This document shows positions 1 through 8,699 of a stretch of 64,000 nucleotides of DNA, in pieces (the stretch's first letter is position 1; every line of letters begins with the position of its first letter). Source of the stretch: Hyphomonas atlantica corrig. (GTDB taxonomy: Bacteria > Pseudomonadota > Alphaproteobacteria > Caulobacterales > Hyphomonadaceae); contig NZ_AWFH01000006.1 of the NCBI RefSeq assembly GCF_000682715.1, positions 1 to 64,000 on the forward strand. The letters run 5' to 3'. The position numbers and the translations under genes are program-made. The notes under the pieces are model-generated. The model saw only the letters and a program-made list of their open reading frames with translations. It searched no databases and was not told where the DNA came from.

Positions 1-10
1 ACGGAGCTGG

Positions 11-45
11 ACTACAGGATACCCGGATGGTGAGAGCCAGTCCGG
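11..45 (-). repeat. dispersed 35-bp repeat, copy A
   Basis: Read on the minus strand, this segment matches the plus-strand segment 37729-37763 at 33 of 35 positions. The unit opens with CCGGA and carries TCCGG about 13 bases later, so it can form a short hairpin. It lies in the noncoding lead of the window, upstream of the gene at 141. The match stops abruptly on the side nearer the window edge, so I cannot tell whether a larger element continues outside. Confidence 0.7.
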
Positions 46-140
46 CTTTGGGCGCTGAGAGCGACACGCCTGCGGTCTTTTGAAGCTGAAAATACACATT
101 TTCGTATCTTTAAAGACGTTTTCAATACAGCCATACAATC

Positions 141-857
141 ATGATGATCCGCACTGTCTTCCTCATGCTTGCCTTCACCCTGGCGGGCCTCGGCCTGCCC
201 GCCTCAGCTCAACTTACCAGCGGCATTTCCGGACCGGAAGTGTCCGAAGGGAAACGAGCCGCAGGGTACCGCGCCGCCTATGACCCGGATACGAACGGTC
301 TGGCTCAACGTGTGCACGTCGACTATGCGCTGAATGGACGTATGCTCGTTCGGGGCGTGATCCATGCCCGCAAGACGGACGCCGAAACAGTTGATTTTGA
401 CTATGCCCAAGCCGAGTTGCGCTGGCAGATGACGCCCGATGGTGCGCGCTGGGCGTCTGGTCTGCGGTTTGACGCCCGGCTGCGCGACGATGACCGGCCC
501 GGCCAGGTCTCCCTGCACTGGTTGAACCAGTTCCGTCTGTCGGACACGCTCACAGCGCGGTTCACGGCGATTGGCACTGTCCAGACCGGCTCAAACCGGC
601 AATCTGGCACCTTCCTGCAAACGCGAGGCGACCTCGGCTGGGCGATTGCCCCGGACATTGATGTCGGCGCGGAGCTCTACAATTCCTTCGGGCGGACAAG
701 CGATATCCTCCCCCTGTCCGAGCAAAGCCACCAGATCGGCCCATTTGCCGACCTGCCGCTCACCGACAGCCTGTCACTGCGCACGAGCGCCCTGTTCGGT
801 GTCACGTCCGGGTCGCCCGATGCCACCTTCCGGGTTTTCCTGACCCAGGATTTCTGA
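141..857 (+). CDS. putative outer-membrane beta-barrel protein, secreted
   Basis: I do not recognise a named family. The 238-residue product begins with a clear signal peptide (MMIRTVFLMLAFTLAGLG..., probable cleavage after PASA near residue 23). The mature part has many alternating polar/hydrophobic stretches, little cysteine and a C-terminal phenylalanine in ...VFLTQDF. That pattern is usual for the beta-signal of outer-membrane barrels, so an outer-membrane location is inferred. Two ATG codons in a row open the frame and no strong ribosome binding site precedes them. The gene stands alone, with the next gene about 190 bases downstream on the same strand. Confidence 0.6.
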   Translation: MMIRTVFLMLAFTLAGLGLPASAQLTSGISGPEVSEGKRAAGYRAAYDPDTNGLAQRVHVDYALNGRMLVRGVIHARKTDAETVDFDYAQAELRWQMTPDGARWASGLRFDARLRDDDRPGQVSLHWLNQFRLSDTLTARFTAIGTVQTGSNRQSGTFLQTRGDLGWAIAPDIDVGAELYNSFGRTSDILPLSEQSHQIGPFADLPLTDSLSLRTSALFGVTSGSPDATFRVFLTQDF

Positions 858-1045
858 CACCCAAGAAGTGGCTCGCCACACGCAGGCCATTACGGTAAAC
901 GTGTTTTTAATGCAGACGAAGGACGGGTAAGTCCGCCATGGATCGCGAAACCAAATTGGCCATCTCAGGCGCGGCCATCGCAAGGCGGGATCAGAAGCGT
1001 CGGGGACATGACGCCTCTGGCGGCAGAACCAGAAAGGGGTCTTTT

Positions 1046-1513
1046 ATGCGCGCAATCTTCGGAATTTTTCCGCTGCTGGTCATTCCGGTAGCGCTCTACA
1101 ATCTTCTCGCCGTCGGATTTGGCGGATCGGTAGAAACGGCGAATGAGTTTGGCGAGATCATCCGTTCGGATGCAGCGCCGATTCTCGGCCTGCTCAGCGA
1201 CCGGTTTATCGGCCTGCCGATGATTTCCGGCGTCGAATGGGTCCTGACCAAAGGAGACGCCATTGTCCTGTTGGCCGTGATTTTCCTGTTTCTGGAAATC
1301 CTGAAGTCGACCTCAACCGGCACGGCGACGATCATCAATCACGCGGTTTCGATGATCCTCTTCATCGTCTGCCTGATCCAGTTCCTGTTGCTGCCGAATT
1401 TTGCAACGTCGACCTTCTTCATCCTGATGTCGATGACGTTGCTGGATGTGCTGGCAGGCGTCGTGGTCACGATCGTCTCCGCCCGACGCGACTTTGGCGT
1501 GGGCGATATCTAG
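1046..1513 (+). CDS. small integral membrane protein of unknown function
   Basis: The 155-residue product has about four hydrophobic spans, roughly residues 3-25, 73-92, 100-120 and 124-147, and ends in a short charged tail. The open frame extends upstream to 938, but the start at 1046 is preceded by AAAGGGG at good spacing and begins directly with the first membrane span, so I chose it. No catalytic motif is visible. A strong hairpin terminator follows 27 bases after the stop. Function unknown; a membrane location is the only secure statement. Confidence 0.65.
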   Translation: MRAIFGIFPLLVIPVALYNLLAVGFGGSVETANEFGEIIRSDAAPILGLLSDRFIGLPMISGVEWVLTKGDAIVLLAVIFLFLEILKSTSTGTATIINHAVSMILFIVCLIQFLLLPNFATSTFFILMSMTLLDVLAGVVVTIVSARRDFGVGDI

Positions 1514-1539
1514 ACCTGTTTCAAAATGAACCAGTTTTG

Positions 1540-1564
1540 AGAGCCCGCACCGCGGGCTCTTTTA
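1540..1564 (+). terminator. rho-independent terminator
   Basis: A perfect 9-bp stem (AGAGCCCGC/GCGGGCTCT) with a 3-base loop is followed by TTT. It sits between the convergent membrane-protein gene and phaR and could slow transcription from both sides; the T-run favours the plus strand. Confidence 0.85.
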
Positions 1565-1574
1565 CCGTCCGGCC

Positions 1575-2141
1575 TCAATCCTTGCTGTAGAGGTCAGACA
1601 ATTGCTTCTGGATCGCGGCCATCTGGGCCTGCATGTTGGCCAGCGCCTCGGCCTGGTATTCCATCATCGGATTTGCGGCAGGCGCGGCTTTTTCGGCGCT
1701 TTTGAGCGTCGGCATGAACAGTTTCATCGCCTCTTCGAACATGGCCATGTTCCGTTTGGCCTGCTGCTCGAAGGCATTCATCGGATTGGCCGCCTTGCGC
1801 CATTCCTTCTGCGCCTCGGTGAAGCTGTTCATCGACATCTCCAGATAGGACGGCAGGAAAGCCTGCGCGCCGCCACCATAGAAGCCGATCAACTGGCGCA
1901 GGAAATTCAACGGCAAAGCCCCTTCGCCCTTCGTCTCGTTTTCGAAGATGATCTGCGTCAGGACCTGACGCGTCAGATCCTCTCCGGACTTTGCATCGCG
2001 CACTTCAAAGTCACGCCCTTCGCGGACAAGTTCCGAGAGATGGTCGAGCGTCACGTAAGAGGAAGTCGACGTGTCGTAGAGTCGACGGTTCGCGTATTTC
2101 TTGATGATGATCAGATCGTCTGATCCGTTTCCCTTGGCCAT
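1575..2141 (-). CDS. phaR: polyhydroxyalkanoate synthesis repressor PhaR
   Basis: DNA-binding regulator that in this family senses polyhydroxyalkanoate and represses phasin and its own gene. The 188-residue protein has the N-terminal PHB/PHA accumulation regulator domain (KKYANRRLYDTSTSSYVTL, about residues 14-32). A central PHB_acc-type helical segment (LPLNFLRQLIGFYGGGAQAF) follows, then a Met/Gln/Ala-rich coiled C-terminus. I chose the start at 2141 (MAKGNGSDD) because AGGGCAGGA precedes it; an in-frame codon 21 bases upstream is less well supported. phaB is divergent 150 bases away, matching the usual PHA-gene neighbourhood. The intergenic region carries a TTGTGC/GCACAA inverted repeat that could be the autoregulatory site. 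Confidence 0.93.
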   Translation of the reverse strand: MAKGNGSDDLIIIKKYANRRLYDTSTSSYVTLDHLSELVREGRDFEVRDAKSGEDLTRQVLTQIIFENETKGEGALPLNFLRQLIGFYGGGAQAFLPSYLEMSMNSFTEAQKEWRKAANPMNAFEQQAKRNMAMFEEAMKLFMPTLKSAEKAAPAANPMMEYQAEALANMQAQMAAIQKQLSDLYSKD

Positions 2142-2178
2142 GTCCTGCCCTCTGCTTCTCAATTCGTCGAAGCAATTA

Positions 2179-2205
2179 TTGTGCTATGCAGCAAGTCTTG
2201 CACAA
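2179..2205. promoter_or_regulatory. candidate PhaR operator between phaR and phaB
   Basis: Inverted repeat TTGTGC-N15-GCACAA, with an inner TGC-TATGCA-GCA core, in the divergent phaR/phaB intergenic region. TGC/GCA-rich inverted repeats are typical of alphaproteobacterial PhaR sites; binding here is inferred from position and pattern only. Confidence 0.45.
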
Positions 2206-2291
2206 AAATTGCCCGTGACCAATCCGCTATTGCTATCGCACCGGTGGAATGGCTAGCTGATGGCGTCAAACGACACGGGAGGAAATGTGTT

Positions 2292-3017
2292 ATGGCGAAA
2301 GTAGCTTTGGTTACTGGCGGTACGCGCGGAATCGGTCGCGCAATCAGCGAAACCCTGAAAGCAAAAGGCTTTGCGGTCGCAGCAAATTTTGCGGGCAATC
2401 AGCAGGCCGCCGATGAATGCGCGAAAGAGCTGGGCATCAAATGTTACAAGTTCGATGTGGCCGACTATGACGCGGTCGGCGCGGGCCTTGCGGAGATCGA
2501 AAAGGATCTCGGGCCTGTCGATGTGGTCGTCAACAATGCCGGCGTCACGCGAGACGCGCCCTTTCACAAGATGACCCGCGAACAATGGCAACAGGTGATG
2601 GATATCGACCTGACATCCGCCTTCAATGTCACCCGTCAGGTTTGGGAAGGCATGCGTGAGCGCGGCTGGGGCCGCGTTATCAACATCTCATCCATCAACG
2701 GTCAGAAAGGCCAGTTTGGTCAGGCAAACTATTCCGCCGCCAAGGCCGGTCTGATTGGCTTCAGCAAGGCGCTCGCACAGGAAGGCGCCAAAAAGGGTAT
2801 CACCGTGAACACGGTCTGCCCCGGATACATCGACACAGAAATGGTCCAGGCCGTTCCGGAAAAGGTCCTTGAGGGGATCATCGCGACGATCCCTGTCGGC
2901 CGCCTTGGCAAGGCCGAAGAGATCGCCTCGATGTGCGCCTACCTCGCCAGCGATGAAGCCGCCTTCATCACTGGTGCGACAATGACCGTGAACGGCGCGC
3001 AGTACATAGCGAGCTAG
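2292..3017 (+). CDS. phaB: acetoacetyl-CoA reductase PhaB
   Basis: Short-chain dehydrogenase that reduces acetoacetyl-CoA to (R)-3-hydroxybutyryl-CoA with NADPH, the second step of PHB synthesis, in the cytosol. The 241-residue protein is of family length. It shows the nucleotide-binding TGGTRGIG near residue 8, VVNNAGV near residue 85, a catalytic Ser in ISSINGQKG, and YSAAK (Tyr-x3-Lys). The start at 2292 is set by GGAGGAAA just upstream; the longer frame from 2181 runs through the phaR operator region. Divergent from phaR. The gene ends in a CTAG shared with the convergent MDR reductase. A FabG-type ketoreductase cannot be excluded by motifs alone, but the phaR context supports PhaB. Confidence 0.9.
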   Translation: MAKVALVTGGTRGIGRAISETLKAKGFAVAANFAGNQQAADECAKELGIKCYKFDVADYDAVGAGLAEIEKDLGPVDVVVNNAGVTRDAPFHKMTREQWQQVMDIDLTSAFNVTRQVWEGMRERGWGRVINISSINGQKGQFGQANYSAAKAGLIGFSKALAQEGAKKGITVNTVCPGYIDTEMVQAVPEKVLEGIIATIPVGRLGKAEEIASMCAYLASDEAAFITGATMTVNGAQYIAS

Positions 3018-4018
3018 AGACTCAGCGTGATCTTGCCGAAATGCTGCTGGCTTGCCTGATGGGCAAAGGCATCAGCAATTTCGGCAAGCGGGAAGTCCTT
3101 GTCGAGAACCGGCTTGATGCCATTGGCCTCGATCGCGGCAATCATGTCCTCCTGATGCCGCCTGGATCCGACAGTAATCCCGGACAGGGTAATGTTCAGG
3201 GAGAACAAAGCGGCGGTGGGCACTTCACCCGCCACGCCAGTCAAAACACCAATGAGGGAGATATGCCCACCCGGACGCGAAGCTGTAATCGATTGGGCCA
3301 GTGTGCCCGGTCCGCCGATCTCGACGACCTCATCAACACCGCGGCCTCCGGTGATCGCCTTGGCCGCCTTCCCCCAGTCGGGCGTGTCCTTGTAGTTGAT
3401 AACGTGATCCGCCCCCAATTCCTTCAGGCGCTCCAGCTTAGCGTTTGAGGACGAAGTCGAAATCACACGGCACCCTGCGGCCTTGGCGAATTGCAGTGCA
3501 AAGATGGAAACACCACCTGTGCCCTGGGTCAGAACCCAATCACCGGGCTTCACTTTCGCCTCGACCATCAGGGCACGCCATGCCGTCAGCGCCGCGCAAG
3601 GGAGCGTCGCAGCTTCACGATAAGAGTATCCTTCCGGCATACGCGTGAATGCGGTTTCCGGCGCAGCGACAAGTTCCGCGCCACACCCGTCGGCGCCATC
3701 TCCGGGAACACTTGCAAAGCCAGCGGCTTCGATCTCGCCAGCTTGCCAGTTCGGGAAGAAGAGCGACAGCACCTTGTCACCGGGCTTGTACTTCGTCACG
3801 CCCTCGCCAACTTCAACGACTTCTCCGGCGCCATCCGACATCGGAATGCGTCCATCATCTGTGGGGATCCCCCCCATGACGACAACAAAATCGTGATAGT
3901 TCAAACTGCTCGCATGAATACGAACAAGGATCTCTCCGGCCTTCGGCTTCGGGTCTGGACGGTCTTCAATCACCAGATTGCCGGGGCCTCCGGGCTTCTT
4001 GACGGCAGCAACTTTCAT
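3014..4018 (-). CDS. NADPH:quinone oxidoreductase-like MDR protein
   Basis: Medium-chain dehydrogenase/reductase of 334 residues, probably a zinc-independent NAD(P)H-dependent quinone or enone reductase. The N-terminal GroES-like fold contains SSLNYHDFVVVMG. The Rossmann part shows GTGGVSIFALQFAKAAG near residue 158, followed by the NADP-discriminating STSSSNAKLE. The structural-zinc cysteine cluster is not evident. The start at 4018 has AGGAGGAGA upstream. It lies just downstream of the acyl-CoA ligase on the same strand (80-base gap), so co-transcription is likely. Its last codon overlaps the phaB stop in CTAG. Substrate unknown. Confidence 0.82.
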   Translation of the reverse strand: MKVAAVKKPGGPGNLVIEDRPDPKPKAGEILVRIHASSLNYHDFVVVMGGIPTDDGRIPMSDGAGEVVEVGEGVTKYKPGDKVLSLFFPNWQAGEIEAAGFASVPGDGADGCGAELVAAPETAFTRMPEGYSYREAATLPCAALTAWRALMVEAKVKPGDWVLTQGTGGVSIFALQFAKAAGCRVISTSSSNAKLERLKELGADHVINYKDTPDWGKAAKAITGGRGVDEVVEIGGPGTLAQSITASRPGGHISLIGVLTGVAGEVPTAALFSLNITLSGITVGSRRHQEDMIAAIEANGIKPVLDKDFPLAEIADAFAHQASQQHFGKITLSL

Positions 4019-4097
4019 CTTGGTCTCCTCCTGAATTTTCAACAGGGGAGCTATGCCTCCGCTACGGAAGTCAAGCGATCCGGGAAATCCGTTTCGG

Positions 4098-5552
4098 TCA
4101 AGCTGTCAGCCGCGCTTCCCTCAAGGCCTTGCGCCGGACTTTCCCGGCATCGTCCCGAACCGGGTCAGACACGAATTCAAAACTCTTAGGAATTTTGTAG
4201 CGAACAAGATGCTCGTTCAGATGCGCAAGCATGGATGCGTCATCAACCGCGCCGTCTGGCCGGTCGATAATCGCATGGAGACGCGCGCCCATATCCTCAT
4301 CCGGCAAGCCGATGACGGCCGAAGATCGCACACCGGGATAGGCATCAATCGCGGCCTCGACTTCGGCAGGATAAATGTTTGCACCGCCGGAAAGGATCAT
4401 GTCGGACAGTCGATCTGTGAGATAGAGATATCCATCGGTATCCATCCAGCCAAGATCGCCCAAACTCTCCCAGCCGCCATCAATCGCTTTTGCTTCCGCG
4501 CCGATGTATCGGTAGGTGGAACCCTGCCCCGTCAGGGGGCGCAGGAAAACTTCACCAACCTCGCCCGCGGGCACAGCTTGCCCAGTCTCATCGACGATCT
4601 TGATCTCACATGCCTCAACCGGTCGACCGACCGAGCCCTTGTGCTCCAGCCACTCATCGCCCCGGATCATGGTTGTGCCCTGCCCTTCCGTTCCGGCATA
4701 GAGTTCCCAGATGACCTCTGCTCCGAGCCAATCGATGAAACACTCCTTCAGCCAGGCAGGGCATGGCGCAGCAAGATGCCAGAGCGTCTTCAGACAAGAT
4801 ATGTCATACTTTGTACGGACGTCTTCTGGCAGCGACCAGATACGGCGCATCATCGTCGGCACCATGTACACAATGTCGATCTGGACGCGCTCAATCGTTT
4901 CAAGGGTTTTCTCGGCATCGAAACGCGTCGTGATGGCCACAGTACACCCTCGGAACAAAGCCGTCATGGCCCAGACAAAGGGCCCGTTATGATAGAGCGG
5001 CCCGGGAACCAGCATTGCACCCTGCTGCTGGATTTCCAGAAAAGGAAGCTCCGTATCCCACGTTGCAGGCTGGGCCGACACGATCAGTTTGGGGCGACCA
5101 GTAGATCCACCACTGGTCATGGCCTTGAGTGAGGCGGCCGTGCGCTCTGGTAGCGCGTCATCGGAGAGGGCGGCATCCGGTTCAAAGCCCAGTGAAACGG
5201 ACGGCGTCCCTTCATATTCTCCCGGCTGAACGCCTATGATCAGCGATGGTTTGCCAAGCTCAATGATCTGGTCGCGCTCATGTCTGGGAAGCTTCGCGGA
5301 AATAGGCTGCGGTGTTGCGCCAAGTTTCCAGACTGCGAAACAGGCCGAGAAAAACTCAATGCTGTTCGGCAGGGCAATGGTGACGAAATCGTCCTGTTTC
5401 ACACCCAAGGCTTCATATGCGCGTGCCAACCGGTTCGTGGAGGCGTCCAGATCTGCCCATGAAATGGCGTCGCCTTCGTGATCGATGGCAACACGGTCGG
5501 GCTGCTGCTCTGCCCAGAAACTCAAGATGCGTGATAGAGACAGAACTGGCAT
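4098..5552 (-). CDS. AMP-dependent acyl-CoA synthetase/ligase
   Basis: Adenylate-forming enzyme activating a carboxylic acid to its CoA thioester through an acyl-AMP. The 484 residues are at the short end for the family. Motifs in order: MTSGGSTGRPKLIVS (ATP-binding P-loop), LYAGTEGQGTT (A5), SLGDLGWMDTDGYLYLTDR (A7/A8), GGANIYPAEVEAAI, and the C-terminal lysine in DDAGKVRRKAL. The GGSTG-type loop resembles bile-acid and medium-chain acyl-CoA ligases. The start codon lies 15 bases after the hydrolase stop, so the two are surely co-transcribed. With the SCP2 protein, hydrolase and MDR reductase it forms a lipid-catabolism-like block. The exact acid is not predictable. Confidence 0.87.
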   Translation of the reverse strand: MPVLSLSRILSFWAEQQPDRVAIDHEGDAISWADLDASTNRLARAYEALGVKQDDFVTIALPNSIEFFSACFAVWKLGATPQPISAKLPRHERDQIIELGKPSLIIGVQPGEYEGTPSVSLGFEPDAALSDDALPERTAASLKAMTSGGSTGRPKLIVSAQPATWDTELPFLEIQQQGAMLVPGPLYHNGPFVWAMTALFRGCTVAITTRFDAEKTLETIERVQIDIVYMVPTMMRRIWSLPEDVRTKYDISCLKTLWHLAAPCPAWLKECFIDWLGAEVIWELYAGTEGQGTTMIRGDEWLEHKGSVGRPVEACEIKIVDETGQAVPAGEVGEVFLRPLTGQGSTYRYIGAEAKAIDGGWESLGDLGWMDTDGYLYLTDRLSDMILSGGANIYPAEVEAAIDAYPGVRSSAVIGLPDEDMGARLHAIIDRPDGAVDDASMLAHLNEHLVRYKIPKSFEFVSDPVRDDAGKVRRKALREARLTA

Positions 5553-5567
5553 TGGATTTCCTCGCTT

Positions 5568-6521
5568 TTATATATCCGCGCGCTTCAGCAGGCGGTGGAA
5601 ACCCTCCCAGAACTCCTGTCTGCGATCTTCGGTTTCCATTAGAATTTCATGCATCGCCCCTTCGACGACCACATGTTCGCAATCTGGCAGCTTGGCGCAA
5701 ATCTTCTCATGTGACGCATTGTCGACAAGTTGTTCTTCTTCAGCGGACGCGACAAACACCGGAATGGTTACTTGCTGCAACGTCTTCGGCTTTGTGAATG
5801 TATCGAGAATGTTCAGCGATGCGCCAAGCCATCCCCAGGTCACGGGGCCAAGCTCCAGATCCGGTCGCGCCTCGATCAGAGCGCGCTGCATTTCCCAATG
5901 TTTCTTGTCATGGGTCACAATATTGGTTTCGAATGTTTCCGGCGGTCCGGGCTGGATAGCGTAGTCACCGGCGCGCCCCGTCGCGCGCATGGCCCAGACG
6001 AGATATCGCATTCCAAGAAAACGTGACTTCAGCCCCCACATGGGTGCGCAGAATGCCGCCGCATCGACCTTGACCAATCCCTGCGAAATGGTCGCCAGCG
6101 CGATCGCACCGCCCATGGAGTGCGCGAGCGAAACATGAGGTCGCGGCAGCCGCTCTTGAAGACTTTCCAGACCGTTCGCAAGCGCCCCCATGAACGTCTC
6201 GAACCGGTCAATGTGTCCCTTCTTCGTATCGTCCAGCAATCGCTCCGACAGACCCTGGCCCGGCCAGTCCAGGATGACAACGGCAAAGCCCATCTCCTGT
6301 AGCTCGCGCCCGACCTCGAAGTATTTCTCGATGAATTCCGTTCGCCCCGGACAAACGATCACCGTACCGCGAGGATTCGATGCAGACAGGGCTGGCGCGA
6401 TACACGCTCTTAGATTGCGCCCGCCACTTCCCTTGAACCAGACAATCTCTGCGCCATCCGGCGGAGGATTTCCCGGGACCAGAACGAAGGAATCGTCGAG
6501 GATGTGAGGGGCCGTCGTCAT
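5568..6521 (-). CDS. alpha/beta hydrolase, lysophospholipase-like
   Basis: Serine hydrolase of the PldB/monoglyceride-lipase type, 317 residues from the chosen start. It shows the oxyanion-strand region GTVIVCPGRTEFIEKY, DWPGQGLS, and the nucleophile elbow AHSMGGAIAL (GxSxG). Later come PVFVASAEEEQLVD (likely Asp/Glu of the triad) and EGAMHEILME, with a His near residue 290. The frame is open to 6581, but a hairpin terminator at 6532-6570 lies inside that extension, so the Met at 6521 is the better start. Directly upstream of the acyl-CoA ligase, it could free the acid that the ligase activates (inference). Confidence 0.84.
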   Translation of the reverse strand: MTTAPHILDDSFVLVPGNPPPDGAEIVWFKGSGGRNLRACIAPALSASNPRGTVIVCPGRTEFIEKYFEVGRELQEMGFAVVILDWPGQGLSERLLDDTKKGHIDRFETFMGALANGLESLQERLPRPHVSLAHSMGGAIALATISQGLVKVDAAAFCAPMWGLKSRFLGMRYLVWAMRATGRAGDYAIQPGPPETFETNIVTHDKKHWEMQRALIEARPDLELGPVTWGWLGASLNILDTFTKPKTLQQVTIPVFVASAEEEQLVDNASHEKICAKLPDCEHVVVEGAMHEILMETEDRRQEFWEGFHRLLKRADI

Positions 6522-6531
6522 GCAAAGCGTC

Positions 6532-6570
6532 CAAATATAAAGAGGCCGCCCAAGGTTTCCCCGGACGGCC
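6532..6570 (-). terminator. rho-independent terminator after the SCP2 gene
   Basis: On the minus strand an 8-bp stem (GGCCGTCC/GGGCGGCC, one G-U pair) with an 11-base loop precedes TCTTTATATTT. It separates the SCP2 gene from the hydrolase gene and argues for the shorter hydrolase start. Confidence 0.65.
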
Positions 6571-6597
6571 ACTGAGATCAAGTTCGTTTCAGCGTGA

Positions 6598-6900
6598 TTA
6601 GCTGAACTTCTTCATCAGGTTCTGCAGCTGCATGGCGACAGACATGTCACCTTCAACTTTCAGCTTGCCCTGCATGAAGGCCATTGTCGGGTCCATGGCA
6701 CCTTCGGAAATCTTCACGAAGTCGTCCCAGTTGACCTTGATGGTGGCGTCGGCGTCAGAGTCGGAATTGTCGGCCTTGCCGGCCACGCCGTCGATGAACA
6801 GCTTGCCAGCGTCACCGAAATCGAATTTCACCTTCTTGGTGAAGTCGCCGCCAGCCTCGACTGCGGAGTCGGCTTTCGAAGTAAGTTCTGCGAGATCCAT
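6598..6900 (-). CDS. SCP2 sterol-binding domain protein
   Basis: A 100-residue protein made only of an SCP2-type lipid-transfer domain. Recognisable features are KVKFDFGDAGKLFIDG and SDADATIKVNWDDFVKI, followed by PTMAFMQGKLKVEGDMS, the usual hydrophobic tunnel end. SCP2 domains bind acyl-CoAs or other lipids and often accompany beta-oxidation genes. The start at 6900 has a full AAGGAGG upstream, making the longer open frame to 6975 unlikely. It is divergent from the acyl-CoA carboxylase gene with a 173-base shared promoter region and is separated from the downstream hydrolase by a terminator. Confidence 0.88.
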   Translation of the reverse strand: MDLAELTSKADSAVEAGGDFTKKVKFDFGDAGKLFIDGVAGKADNSDSDADATIKVNWDDFVKISEGAMDPTMAFMQGKLKVEGDMSVAMQLQNLMKKFS

Positions 6901-7073
6901 TGAAATCCTCCTTGAATGGACTTGAGGCGATAAAGCCGATCCTGACAGCGAATGGCAAGACTTCAACGGCGACATTTACTTGATTTGATTCAGCTGTTGC
7001 GGGGAATCGGAGAATTGCTCAGGTTTTGAAATCCGCTTGACCTAGCGTAGCGGAAGCATGGAAATTCACGCGC

Positions 7074-8621
7074 ATGAGTTGGCAAAAATCGATTGAAGAA
7101 TTGCGTCGGCGCGAGCGGCTGGCAGAGAAAATGGGCGGCGAAGAGCCCGTATCCCGACAACGAGGACGCGGAAAACTGACGGTCCGCGAACGGGTCGCGT
7201 TCCTGGCCGATCCCGGCAGCTTCCACGAAATCGGCAAGATCGCTGGCAATGCAACCTATGGCGCAGACGACGAATTGGAGCATTTTACGCCCTCGAACTC
7301 AGTTATGGGTCGAGCGCAGTTGAACGGGAAATCCACGGTCATTCTGGCCGATGATTTCACCGTCCGCGGCGGGGCCGCAGATGCCTCAATCTGGCAAAAG
7401 ATGGTGCAGGCCATCAAGATGGCAGCCGAATACCGACTGCCTCTGGTGCAGATGATTGATGGCACGGGCGGCGGCGGATCGGTAAAGATGCTGGAAAAGG
7501 ATCCGCGCACATACATCCCGGAGACACCAGGCTGGAACGAAATCACTCACGGTCTGACACAGGTTCCGTTCGTCTCCCTCGCGCTAGGCCCGTGTGCTGG
7601 TATGGGCGCAGGCCGGGTCGCCGCCAGCCATTTTTCTGTCATGGTGAAAGAGCTGAGCCAGGTATTCGTTGCTGGCCCGCCAGTTGCCATTGCGCTTGGG
7701 GAAGATGTCACCAAGGAAGAAATGGGGGGTTGGAAAATCCAGGGGCAGAACGGAACCGTCGACAATGTGGTGAATTCGGAAGCCGAGGCGTTCGAAACAG
7801 CCCGTCGCTTCCTGTCCTATCTCCCAGCCTCCGTGCACGAACTTCCGGAACGGGAACAGCCGAATGATACCCCCGACCGACGCGAAGAAAGTCTCATCTC
7901 CATCGTCCCAACAGATGGCAAGACACCCTACAAGCCGCGCAAGATCGTCGAGGCGACAGTCGACAAGGGCAGCTTCTTCGAAATCGGCCATGATTGGGGC
8001 CGCGGTATCGTTTGCGGTTTCGCGCGGCTGGACGGGTATCCAGTCGGCATTCTCGCTGGCGACCCATTTTTCCTTGATGGTGCCTGGACGGCGGATGTTT
8101 GCGACAAGGTCGCGCGCCATATGGATCTGTGTTCGCAGTTCCACCTGCCCGTCGTCCACTTCGTGGATTGTCCCGGCTTTGCGGTCGGCGTGAAGGCGGA
8201 AACGGCGGGCGTTACCCGCGCCGGCGTGCGTGCCATGACCGCGATTTACCAGGCAGACGTTCCTGTCTGCTCTGTGGTTATCCGCAAGGCCTACGGCTTG
8301 GCCGGGTCTGCCATGATGAACCAGAGCCGTACCAAATGGCGCTATTGCTGGCCGAGCGGCGACTGGGGCAGCCTGCCAATGGCGGGAGGCATCGAAGCGG
8401 CATTCCGCAAGGAACTGGCCGAGGCCGAGGACCCGGACGCGTTGAAAGCCCAACTCTACAAGAAGTTCGATGCGATCCGGTCACCCTTCCGCACGGCAGA
8501 GTCTTTCTACGCAGAGGAAATCATCGACCCGCGCGATACGCGCCCCCTACTCGTGGACTTTATCCACCACGCCTGGCGAACGCTGGAGCCCGGAGAAAGA
8601 CGCATTGGGTTTCGTCCCTGA
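7074..8621 (+). CDS. acyl-CoA carboxylase carboxyltransferase subunit
   Basis: Biotin-dependent carboxyltransferase of the propionyl/acetyl/methylcrotonyl-CoA carboxylase beta family, 515 residues as is typical. Both crotonase-like halves are present. The N-half has GRGKLTVRERVAFLADPGS and DGTGGGGSVKMLEK, with GPCAGMGAGRVAASHFSVM as acyl-CoA oxyanion glycines. The C-half has VDCPGFAVGVKAE and RKAYGLAGSAMMN. No biotin carboxylase or biotin carrier gene is nearby, so its partner must be encoded elsewhere. Context (SCP2, acyl-CoA ligase, PHB genes) fits short- or branched-chain acyl-CoA metabolism; the substrate is not determinable by eye. Confidence 0.88.
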   Translation: MSWQKSIEELRRRERLAEKMGGEEPVSRQRGRGKLTVRERVAFLADPGSFHEIGKIAGNATYGADDELEHFTPSNSVMGRAQLNGKSTVILADDFTVRGGAADASIWQKMVQAIKMAAEYRLPLVQMIDGTGGGGSVKMLEKDPRTYIPETPGWNEITHGLTQVPFVSLALGPCAGMGAGRVAASHFSVMVKELSQVFVAGPPVAIALGEDVTKEEMGGWKIQGQNGTVDNVVNSEAEAFETARRFLSYLPASVHELPEREQPNDTPDRREESLISIVPTDGKTPYKPRKIVEATVDKGSFFEIGHDWGRGIVCGFARLDGYPVGILAGDPFFLDGAWTADVCDKVARHMDLCSQFHLPVVHFVDCPGFAVGVKAETAGVTRAGVRAMTAIYQADVPVCSVVIRKAYGLAGSAMMNQSRTKWRYCWPSGDWGSLPMAGGIEAAFRKELAEAEDPDALKAQLYKKFDAIRSPFRTAESFYAEEIIDPRDTRPLLVDFIHHAWRTLEPGERRIGFRP

Positions 8622-8699
8622 CACCCTGCCTGATTTCCAACCTGATCTTGCCATTTTGCTGGTTTCATGTGGAAGTCCGCACGGACGTGGAGGGACCAG

